Under the pieces are notes generated by a model. The model saw nothing but the letters and a program-made list of their open reading frames with translations, had not been told where the DNA came from and did no database searches. Of a DNA stretch of 64,000 nucleotides, positions 11,567 through 23,900 are shown one piece after another (position 1 is the first letter of the stretch; every line of letters begins with the position of its first letter). The DNA lies in NCBI GenBank assembly GCA_010279815.1, contig QEOQ01000014.1:1-64000 (forward strand), written 5' to 3'. The position numbers and the translations under genes are program-made. The stretch comes from Brachionus plicatilis. Taxonomy: Eukaryota > Rotifera > Eurotatoria > Ploima > Brachionidae.

Positions 11567-14500
11567 ATCAATTTCTTTGAATTATTTCTTAAAAAACACT
11601 AAATCTGAATTTATTTTTTTTAATAATAAACTAATTCATTTATTATTTAAACTTGATTTTTTCGTTAGGATATTGCGTACTTTTACTTAACAATAAAGTC
11701 GTTCCAAAATGCTCACGACCAATAATTAATGTAATAAAAAATTTAAAGGTTGCACAAAGAGAGTTTAATGTCTGTCTAAAATTAACTTTTTAATATTTTT
11801 TTTTATAAATGACCACTATAATATACATGATAAAATATTTTGATATAATCTTAACCAATAGGTAATTATTTTAATTACAAAAATAATTAGACAGTCAATT
11901 TTAGACAGACTTTTAATTCTTTTCGGATTTCAAAAGTAATTAATCAAGATAGAAAACAGGAAATTATTTTATCGAAATTCGCCAAAATCGTCCACAAGGG
12001 CCTCCTCTTCTAATCCTTTTGGACAAATTTTTTCATATCAATAAGATATCACGCTAGAATATTTAGAATAATATTAAAATAATTAGAATAAATTTATGTT
12101 AAAAAAAAAAATATGAGATTGAATAGACCTCCTTGTAAGAAAAACTGAGTATGGAAAGCTTTTTTAATTTTTTCTATTATACCCCAATTGGTCAAGATTA
12201 ATCAGCTAAATGTTCCCAAAATGTAATCCATTAGTCCTTTATTGATTTAAAAAAGATTCTTTATTACTAAAAGAAGATTTATAAAAATTTCAGAACTTTT
12301 TAGAATTTTTAAAATCTTTTGGGGTTGTAAACTCAAAGTATAATTTAATCTTATGACGGTTTAATTTGTTTAATTCTCTTCTAGCCTCCTTATAAATTTT
12401 GGTCATTTTTTACTTAATTATAATTATTATAGAATAAATCTTTATTATTCTTAAAGATCTTAACTCAGAGTCAATTCTTGGACTTTGCTGATTTTTTTTT
12501 CTTTAAAGAACAGCAAGATTCAATGGTAGTAACTATATTGTCTTTAATGAAATTCCATATATTCTCTACTTCTGAGAGCCTGTTCAGAAATTAAAATTCA
12601 ATTTTACTTAATAAACTCTCAACTTTTACAAAATTTTTTTCACTCATCATTCGAAAAGAATTGTTCATGTTGTCTTCTTTTATAGTTGAAGCCGGAAATA
12701 AAGCTATCAGAAATTTATGGTGAAAATTATTTCAGCACAATCAATTTCTGATTAGCACAATGAAAAAAAAATTCAACACAATTCGATTTCTCCTCAGCAC
12801 AAAAAGTTATATTTAAAAAAAAAAAATATTTAACACAAAAAAATTGTATTTAAAAATAATTCTTAAAGGAAATTTTTTTCAACACAAAAATTTTATAATA
12901 AAATAAATTTTTTTAAATTGTAAATTTTATTTAATGATATTTAAAAGTGGAAGTTTGGTTAATAAAGTAAATTACGAAGCTAAAAGAAAAGTAATTAAAA
13001 AAAATTAGTTTTTAGAAAACCATTTTTCCGCATTTTTATGCTCTACCTCCTTTAGGTTTATTGACAAATTGATCCTTTCTTTAAACAGTTATTTTAATGC
13101 CAATTAATGTGCACAATATCCTAATTTAGTGAAAACTTGCAAGAACATTTTTTAATGTTAAGCTCAACTTTATAACAGTTTTGAATAAATAGGTTCTTGA
13201 ATTAATTTTTTTTTAATTTTTCCAACAAGCCATTAATTTTTGTGATAAAAGTATTTTTTTCAAATTTTAATTTTTGTGTAGAGAAGAAATTATTTTGTGC
13301 TGAGCGTTTTGAAATTGTGTTGAATGGTTATTTTTCTGTGTTGAAAAGAGAGACCCAAATTTATGATTGCTAAAAGGGCAGCCAACTATTAAAAATTATC
13401 TGAAAAATTAAAAAATATATTTAATAATTAGATAAATTTTGATATAATAAAATAATTTTTCATTAATTATTTTTAATGATATATATTAACTTTTATATTT
13501 AAATTTAGATCAAATGGTTCCTAACCCATTAACACTCTAATACCGGAATTTTTTGTACGTTTAGTACTAAAGGGGTCCAAAAAAACCCTTTAATGAAATA
13601 AGCTTTTTAAGTGTCATAAATTACCAAGGTTACTCAAAATATATTAGAAAATATACTGAATGTAAAAATAAATGTCTTTTATTAATTTTGTTTTTATTTA
13701 AAAAAAATTTGAAAATCTAAATAAAAAAATTTGATTTATATACAAGAGATTCGTTTTACTGATTCTTAACAATTTTTACATATCGATTTAAAAACCTTCT
13801 ACCCCACACAAGGACCAAATGTAAAGTGTTTACGTTTGCCAGAAGTAAAGCTTGATTTGTTTCCATTATGGAAAAAAATAGGCTTCATAAATTCTTGACA
13901 ACATGACTTTGAGAAGAACATTTTGGTAAAAAACACCTTGCGAATAAAAGATACCAATAAATGCTAATATTAAAGCCCTGAGTAAATGAAAGTTTAGGAT
14001 CTACAGCTTTATAGCTTGTTGTTCTAACTTTCTCATCAAAATTTGTCTTTTTTCTAAGACTTGTCTCTTTGTCATTCAATCTAACCCATATCGTTACAGT
14101 TTTGAAGAATGAAGTTTCTTATTGTTATTTTCTTCTTATTCAGATTATTCATTATTTGAGTGCTGATCTGAGTATTAGGTTGATTTGATGTTTCTATTTT
14201 TTTTTCAAAATCATTATCAAAGTCATCATTTTCCTCTAATAATTATAATTATCTTCAGAGGCTTCTTATTAGCTATCTTCCGCATTACTTTAATTTAATC
14301 GCATTACTTTAATATAAAAAGTTAATTTAATCGAGACATGGTTCAAAAAATTATTATTTATTATAGAAATTAAGTAGATTTTGGAATTAAAATGATTAGC
14401 CATGTCTATGATTTATTTTAAAAAATAAAAGACAATTGTCTTATAATATTTTTCGAGGGTCCAAAAACCCCTCCAAAAATTCATCTATCAATTAATTAAT

Positions 14501-14916
14501 CATTGTTTTTTTCTGATTATAAGCAATAATTATTTTTCATATCGTTATTTTTTAATTCTTTAATAATAATTAAAAAGGTAAGCTCAAATTCAAAGTCAAA
14601 ATTCAAGAAAAATTTCAAAACGAAAAAAAGAAGAATTTCAAAATTATTTTCCTTTCATAAAATAATTCCAAAAAAAAGTTTTAAAATAAATGGGTAATAA
14701 AAAAAATTAATTGTCTAGCATTTTAATATCCTTTAAAAATCAAATAAAAGGCTTTTAAACAGTTTAATATTTAGCATTCTAGGAAATATGATTTCCTTCA
14801 CTTATATTGATTTACTAGCTCTTTTATTTTTTTACCACTTTGCTTCACTACCGACCTATAAAAAGGTCTAAACGGTACCATTATATTTTATAAATTCTTT
14901 GAAAATTCTTTCTAAA
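11567..14916. other. Intergenic region between the two WSC/PKD/EGF genes
   Basis: About 3.35 kb without a recognisable intact gene. At 12,720-13,350 there is a loose inverted arrangement of AGCACAA/CAACACAA motifs against TTGTGCTGA and GTGTTGAA, probably an old foldback element. The minus strand from about 14,280 to 13,800 has a broken acidic-then-basic open stretch (the longest piece is 64 codons at 13885-14079) that could be a decayed transposase; I cannot name it. Short G+C-richer motifs GGGGTCC/GGACCC occur near 13,570 and 14,460. The promoter of copy 2 should lie near 14,700-14,900, but no motif is convincing. Confidence 0.5.
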
Positions 14917-17900
14917 ATGAAAAAGAAAACAATAATAAGCTTAATTCTACTTGTCAGCATTAATTCTATCTTTTGTGTTGTCTCAACTGGGGGTAACTTT
15001 TCATATTTATTGTCTCGATAGAAAAAAATTTCATTTTTTAAATAGAGGGCATCATTTATCAAGATCATGAAAATGGTATGGATCTAGGTTGTTTTAATGA
15101 TCCTAATTCAAATGACTTAAATGGTTTAAATGACACTCTCTCACAGGATCAACATGTCAACCGTTGCTTTGAATATTGTGAAGAAATGGAATTTTATTAT
15201 GCAGCAATCAAATATTTGTATTTTTAGCTAAAATAAAAAATTGAATCAAACTATTTATTTATTTTATTAATAGAAATGGTACACATTATGCATGCTTTTG
15301 TGGAAATCGCTATGGAACAGCAAGTAGTGAACTAGTGAACGAAAACTTTAATTGTTCATGTAAATGTAGTACAAGTTTTTGTGGCTGCTATAATTACATC
15401 AGAGTTGTAGCTGTAAGAGGTAAAACATATTTTAATGGCCTTTTAAATTAAAATTATAGAAGTCAAGTTAATTTTTTAATTTAAAAATTAATTTGAGTCT
15501 TATTTTTTTTGCATTTAATTCCAGAAATTAAGTTTTTTAAAAAATTCCAATTGACTTTAGATGCATATTTGGACTGTTTGATTTCTTAAGTACTTTTAAG
15601 AAGCTTATTTTCCATTAGTTTGAATTTTTTTCAAAGTGTTTTAAGTAAAATAAACAAACAAATTCAAATTCAATTCTTAGATGAAAATGTAAATTGAATA
15701 AATCGATTTTTCTAAAATAAATTTTATTTAGAAGGTAAAAATTTTATTAACAAATTTCCTTCAATTATTTAAATTTGAAATTTAAAATTTTCCATTAAAA
15801 ATAATTCAGATAGTTTTGTCTAAGTTACCACTGACTTCCTCTTAAAAATCTAAAACAAGTTTAAGGTGAAATATTTAAAATATTTTTGATAAAAACCATT
15901 TACCTTGATTTTTAAAATTCAACATTGCAAAAAACGGTTACTTAAATTTTTATCATTTTGTTCTGTTCTTTCTGTGAATTTCTCAAATTCAGAAAATGAA
16001 ATCTTGAAAATGTCACTTTAAAATATTGATTTTGTGAAATTCAGTATTAATTGAATAAAGGACAAAAATTAATCTGTCACATATTTAATTAAATTTAACG
16101 TTAAACAAATCACAAAAAAGAATAAATTTTCACATCTAAAAATTATTTATTTTAAAAACGAATCAATTTTAAAATGAATTCTTAATACTTCTTATAAATA
16201 TATTAAAAACCCTGTAAAAATATGACTTGTTCTAAAACTTTATTTTAATTTTTCTATTTAAAAATGTATTATCAGTCATATATATAAATTAATATATTGG
16301 ACTGGTTGTCACATTCAAATATAAATAATTTCAGATAGATGTTAATTATTCAAAAAATTTAAAATTTTTTAAAGTAAATAAGTACTTTTTGAAAGCACAA
16401 TTTGAAAAAAAGTTAAATCAATTCTAATTTTTAACAATACAACGATTTCACTTCATACAAAAGAATTTTTATTTTCATTCTGAATTTTTATAATTAATAA
16501 AATTTTAAAATAGGATGACTTTTTTAACTACAGATCGCTCTGTGATTAAGAAAAGATTAGTTTTAAATTATTTGTCCAACCACCACCGTTTTACTAGCGT
16601 CGTTGACAATACCTCAAAATTTTACCGAAAATTGTGAAATTTTACGTTTAATATTTTTAATGGCATCTATTTCTAAGATAAATAAATGCATTTGAAAATT
16701 TATTTTTTTATGTGACATCTAATATATTGTGGTGGCGTTTCAATATATTTTCTTGAATAAATTATTTTAAAATTTCTAAATTTAAACAGGATTTATGTTG
16801 GATTTAGCACTCATGTCATAAAAGACTGATATTAAAAAAATTTATAAATTAGAATCAAATAATAAAATTTAAATAAAATGATTCATAAAAGTACAAAGTA
16901 TTTCATTAGATTTAAAAAAAATACAATCGTTGTCTCATCTTAAATGTTTTTTAAATGTTCACTCATTCAGATTTTCACTTTTCCTTTAATTGTCTCTTAA
17001 ATTTATTTAGTAATTTTTCTTAAAATTCAATAGATATTCAACTTGAATATCATGTTCAAAATTATTTGGGTCTATTTATTAAACATTATTTTGTTATTAG
17101 AAAATATTATACAAAAAGATTTGACCAATTTCTTTCTTTCTTGTTATAGAAAAACCAATAATTTGACTTTTAATAATGTCCGAAAAATTTATTTTAACTT
17201 TTCAAGCAGACTTTGAATTTTTTTTTTGAAGTCTGGAATTGAACGACCGCCACAATAACTAGCTGGAACGGCAAGGTAGGGCAATCCATCAGTCAGGAGG
17301 GGTTGTGAAGTTCGTTTCAAGTCGATCTTTTCAATTCAAAAAAAACTTGAATAACTTTTTTACTAAAAGAGATAATTAAGTTGTGTAACATGCTAAATGT
17401 TTAAGCAATTTTGCTTAATCCAAAATACATGTCTGCAAAAACTCTGCAAAGTAATTAAAAATTTGATTAGAATGCTTTTTAATGGCGTGCAAAATGCAGA
17501 AAGTTGCAGAGTATTTTGCAGACTTATTTTACTGTATTAAGCAAATTTGCTAAAAAAGGAATAAAAGATTGGAATCAATCGAATCATCCATTGTATATAA
17601 AAATAAAAATAAATTGTGATTTTTTTTTCTCTAAATGTACTGAAAACTATGCTGCAGTTTATTTTAATGATTATTTTTAATCTTCAATTTTTTATATAAA
17701 TAATTTTTAATGCATTTTTGAATAAAGATGAATATTTTTTCTAATAATAGATAAAACATCAATAAAACTTGAATGATTTTGTGAAATTTGACACAAAGAA
17801 CTGGAGAAACTTTAAATTTTAAAATTCTATTTCGTAATTTTGGTATTTATTTTATTTTAGATTAGATCAAAATTAAAATGATCAAGGTATTCCAATATTA

Positions 17901-20900
17901 TCTCAATTTCACTCAAAATTTCAACATCATCAATTTTTTCTAGAAAAAAAAAATTTGTTGTAATCTCAATTTCGTATTAAAAAATCCAAAATGTCCTTTG
18001 ATTTTGGAGATTATTTTTTAAAATTTGAGGTGATAAAAAATTAAAAACCTTAAAAACATTTCGTTAAGAAATTTTGTTAGAAATTTAAAGACTTTTTTGA
18101 GAAATTTTTTAAGTATTAATTGAGAAAAATTTACGTTAACCTCTGTAAATTCTTTAAAAATGTCTCCATAAATGACATTTTCATTAAAAATTCTTTAGAG
18201 ATTCATTAAAATTTTGTAGACTAGGCTTTGTCTAAATTAATTATATCAAAATCGTTTCTGTTAAAAAAAAACTTGTCGAAAGAGTTTCAAACGAATGTTT
18301 TTTGATCACTAATTTTAAATTTTCAGAAAAGAAATGTTTTTTTGTTAGTTTTGAATTTAAAAAATGAAAGAAACTACTGATCTTAAGAACCAATTTATTT
18401 CTATACTAAGGAAGCTTGTAAAATTTATGGAGAATTTTCAATTGTGAGTAAAAGACAACTATAGAAAAAAATTAATTTTTTAGAGCGACTTCAATGCATT
18501 GAGAATGTTGGAGTTCAAATTGGTTGCTATTCATTCAAAGCAAATTTTTCATCAATTGAAAATCAAACGGAAATATCTTGTATTAGAGAATGTCATAAGA
18601 ATTTTAATATGATTTTTTCAGCACTCGACATGCAGTAATTTATGATAAAATAAAAAATCTTTTATTCATTTTTATGTTTAAAGACAGAAATGTAGTTGCT
18701 GGGACACTTTGCCCTCAACTGATTCACAAACTTGCGAATATTTTTTTTTTCAATTGAAAAGTAGTAAAGATAATTTGATTTTGATTTGTATTTTTTTTTA
18801 ACTAAAGGCTATGAAATTGGAATTACATGCCCGAAAGCAGTTTTTATCAATAAACAGTACCATTGTTTAATCATTCTAAGTGAACCTTTGGATATTGAAA
18901 TTGATTTTGGTGATGGAAACTATTTTTATTCAAATAATGTTCAAAATATACTTCATAACGTTTCATTCAATTATACTAGTATTGGAAAGTATATTCTAAA
19001 AGTTAATGTATTCAATTACCAAATGAATGTCCAAACTTTAATTTATGGTAAGCTTTTCAAATTTTATTGAAATTTTATTGAGTTTTTCAAAGCTTATCAA
19101 AACACTTCATTAACTGTACCTATTGAATCAGGTAGGTTTAATTGAAAATTTTCAAAAAAATTTAATTCATTTTTAATTGTAAGAACAACTGACTTTAAGT
19201 CAGAAAGGTCTTTATATAGGTTGTTTTTATGATACTTTTTATTTTGATGATCAAAATCCTGAGATTGAATTTTTTCAATCAAATCAAATGACTCCCAACT
19301 TATGTTTTGATCACTGCATGGACACAGGCTTAAGTTATGCAATTTTGAAAAAGTAATCTTAATATTAACAGGTAAAGGGTAAAGTTAAACATAAAATAAT
19401 ATTAAGTTAAGAGAAAAATACAAACAAAAATGTTCTTTATATAGCAAACTTGAACAAAATACTCACAAATCTGGAAATATCAAGCAGAAATGTGGTAAAG
19501 TCAAAGTTTATTTAAAATTTCGAGCGGTGTTAAGACTGCTGTTTTTTACGTAAAATATAGTAAATCACCTCAAGAAAAAATCGATAGTTGTGAATTTTTT
19601 TGTTATTTTATAATTACCACTTCAATAAACAAATAAATTAATAAAAATAATTAGAATTTTAATTGATTCAATGAGAAATTAAAAAAAAATTAAGAATTCT
19701 CTAAATTCGATTTTTTTTGGCGGTTTAATCTTTACGCAAACTTACGCGAATTTTTGTAAAATGCAGATATTGTAGCACCATTGTAAATTTACATAATGAA
19801 TTTTTTTTTTGAATTCATGTCATATTGTTCATTCTAAAATTTCAAAACAAATCTTAGATTAACATCCATCATGCAGTATGCTGCAAAAAATTCGAATTTT
19901 TTTTTCTACAAATCAATTAATTTTTCGTATATAAAAGGCGAAAAATTTTTATTTTTCATCAATCCAAATACATAAAGCCACAAAAAAAAAACATAAAGAG
20001 AAAATAAATACAATTAATAAAAAAAACGGTTAAATTTTTAAAATTTAATATTTGGAATGACCGACTTTAGCGTTATAACAAGCCAAGATTCTTTTTGTCA
20101 AGTCAAGTCACCGACTTGACAAAAAGATTCAATAAATAAAATTCAATCACAATTTTTGTACGTACTCAATGGAAATCTTTTACCATTCTTTGTGTAAAAC
20201 CTCTTTTAAATACTCAAAAGAGATTACTTGTTTCAGGCAGCACCGACGTACCTCCGACAATTTGGTATTTTTAACTCAAAAGGTCTCTGAGACTTTGGTA
20301 AGAAAGAAAAAAGTATGTTCCCTCTTCTTCGACATCTCTTAGGCTTTTGACAAGGTATGGCACAGTGGTTTAATCTACAAACTTACAAAAATTGGGGCCC
20401 CTCTCTACATTCTGGAGTGGGTTGTTAATTTTTTAAAGAATCGAATTTTTTTTGTGAAAATAAATAACTTTGTCTCGGATTCAAGTCCCATAGATACTGT
20501 AATTAAAAATACATGCTTTAAGTCAATGTATCACTTACCATATGACACACCGTCTATTCAACTTTCTGGCCTTCTCGAGGAACAAAAGGTAGATAGAATT
20601 GAATCAAGACTCAGAATTCTGCTTGAAAAGTAAATAAAAAAAAGTTCAATATGTAAAAACACACTCATTATTTCAATCAAACAGGATTATATTGATGTTT
20701 TTGTTGAAAGCTCAAGAAGTTCTGAACTTTAAACCTTACTTTCTAAAGTCTCAAATGAGCTCTTCAAATGGACAACAGTTTTCCTGTAACATTTCTAATT
20801 TCTCTTTCAAATTCCAATTAATTTAATTAATTTAATATAACTCTTTTATGGACACTTTTTTTAAATTTTAAATACCAATGGCGAAAGGAGTTTTATTACT

Positions 20901-23900
20901 CAAAGCCATATATTTTAAATATTAAATAAACTATTAAAAAAAAAAATTATTCATTTCTACTTTTTTATTTCTTTTTCTTTTTCATTTTATCATATTTTGA
21001 TTTTATTTTTTATACATTTAAATTTTATTTTTTCATTTTATTTTCTTAATGAAGAATATTTCAGTTTAAATAATTACGGAATAGAAGATAAATAAATTTC
21101 CGAGATAAATAATCCGATATAAAATTTTCTTATTAAAATACTTTTAAAATTATAGAGAATCTAAAATGGAAAATAAAGACAATAAAATGATAAATATTAT
21201 TCAATTTTTTAAAATATTTAGTTCTAAAAAAATAATTTTTAATTCTTGTTCTTATTGAAGAACATGCAAAGGATGAGTAAGAAAGTAATTACCTTTATTG
21301 ACAAACATAGAATTCAATACACTAAAATAATTGTTCATCTGAATCAGACTAAGAATAATAATAAAGTTTACAAATAACCTTTCTCTGGCTTTGATGCAAT
21401 GATAATATTGAAATTAATGACTGGTTCTTAATTTTATTATATATTTTTAGCTAGTTTATTTTTTTGAGCAAAAGCTTCTTCAGATTCTAAATTTTAAAAA
21501 AAATTATTCATCGTGAATAAATTTTGTTATCTTTGACATATATTGACGATCTGAATAAAATCCGACAAATTGAATTTTGCTTTTTTTTAAAATGATTTAA
21601 TCTAATTGAATATCCTGTTTTAATCATTTAAATCATTTTGTTCAATTTGTTCAGTTTCTTGAGTTTGTTGAGATTTGTGTTATCTTTTGTATTTTTATAT
21701 TATTTGATTTTAAAAATTGTCAAAATTTAAAGAAAAAAATTATTTAAAATATTTTTATTGAAAACATTATTTTAAAATTTTGAACAATTACATTTCTCCA
21801 AATTAAAAAATAAAAAGTTTTCAAATTCTTCATTATTGTTTGAATTTTTGCCGTTTTCACTCTCAAGACTAATGAAAAATTTTGTATACAAAATGAATAA
21901 ACTGAACAAAATGAATTATATATATCTAATACCTAATAGATACGATTTATGTTAGATAGATTTAGCAATCTGAATTTATTAAATGCAGAACGTCGGATTA
22001 AAGGACCGTCGTCATTACCTCAATTTTTATAAATTTTAGATAAACTTATGTATGACTTAACCAAAGTTTTGCTTGATATTCACAAATTTGTGACTTTCTT
22101 GTTTAAGTTTTCCCGAAAAAAAACATTTTTATTATTATCTATCTCTTGACAAATTGTTTTTTTAATGTTTAACTAAACCTTTTTCTCGATGTTAATTTAT
22201 TTAATAGATAAAATACTTTTTTAAGCTCAAATTGTTACTGTTCGAACAATATCGAAACGAATGAGCTAATGAATTCACCAAGCTGTGATTGTATTTGCAA
22301 AGGAACAACTGAAGAGTTTTGCGGCTGTCAAAATTCTTTTAAAGCTTACTATTTAAAGAGTGATTACGATTTTTCCAATAAAATAGTTTTTTTTTTATTT
22401 TAAATTTTAGATAAAATGCACGATCATTTTAGTGTTGGAAGCTATATGGGATGTTATATGGGAGAAATAGGTGAAGGATTTCCAATAACGTTCAATACAA
22501 ATGGATTATGCTTTAAAATGTGCGAATACTCACAATTTTTCGCTACTTATAACAGGTGAATAAATAATTTTAAAAAATAGAATTTTTAAAGTTGAATTTT
22601 TTTCTGTTAATGAATTTTAAAAATAGTTGATTTCAAGTTAAATTGTTTATTTTTTGAAGAGATTATTGTGCTTGTCTTAGTTCAATTCAAAATATGCAAA
22701 GAACTGATGAGAGTATGTGTAATGTAAACTGTCCAGGAAATTCTAGCCAAATTTGCGGAAGCTTCATGGCTGCTAGAGTCTATAATATCACAGGTAATTT
22801 TTAGTAAATAACTTTTTAGTTAAACACAAATATATTTGTAGATTATGAAATTTATGTGGATTTTCCAAGTTATGTGGAAACTGATGAAATTTTCAATTTT
22901 TCATTTTATAAGTCGTCAAACATGACATTTATTTTGAATATCGATTTTGATGACAACGATCTAAAGATTCTAACTCTTGTAAATGAAAATGAAATATTTT
23001 ATAAGATCTATACTGAGCCAAGATCATACAAAATAAAAATACAAGAATCGAATGGTCTTTTCTTTCTAAATATGGAAATAAACGGTAAAAGATTTACTTT
23101 TTATATAAAGAAAAAAATAATTTTTTTGAAGTTTTCGATAAAAATTCCCAAAACCATCAAGATTACTATGAATTAATAGGTATGTAAACATTTTTAATTT
23201 CTTTACGCTTGAAACAGTTATCGAAAGCATAAAACTTACTTAGCAGAATTCTATAATTAATACATTCCTTAATAGATTTCTTTTTAATTTAAAACATTTT
23301 TCATTTTTTAACAGAATTATTGGTAAAAAGTAAATAATTTTACATTTTCATATTTTAACATTTTCTAATAATTTTTGTGCAATGTTTCAGAAAATTTTTG
23401 TTTTAATTTTTCATAATTAAATAATTTTTAATTTATTTTTTATTTTTGAATGAGCTTGAATAAATTTTAAAAAGTAATAGCCACAATTAAATTATTTTTA
23501 ATTTCTTTATTTTCATGCATAAACAAATAAAAATTTTTTGTTAAATTGTTGTATTCTATTTTAATTTAATTTTATAATTTTATTAATTTTGAATACTTTG
23601 AAGATAAGATTTTTCTTTAAAAACGATTCAAAACGAATACAAAAATATTTTTCAAAAATATAATTAGAATTATATTTTAAATTTTTGATCTATTTTCTGA
23701 AGCATCAATTTTTTTTTATTTGTCTTGAATCACCTATAGACACTAAACACCTAGAGTAGAAAACTTTTTTTTTGAATAAAAGTGTAGTAAAAATTCAAAA
23801 AATTTATTTTCTCATCTTTCACAAATTAATATTGTTTTAAAAAGCTTGTTCTTGCCACATGGACAATAAGATCAAAAAATTGATCAGCTTTTTAAGAAGT

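Noticed and set aside
12700..13360. AGCACAA/TTGTGCT inverted arrangement as a defined transposon
   Set aside because: Motifs are inverted but ends and target duplication cannot be fixed by eye, so it is mentioned only in the intergenic description.
14868..15068. 66-codon minus-strand open frame
   Set aside because: Lies opposite the signal-peptide exon and first short intron of copy 2; no domain.
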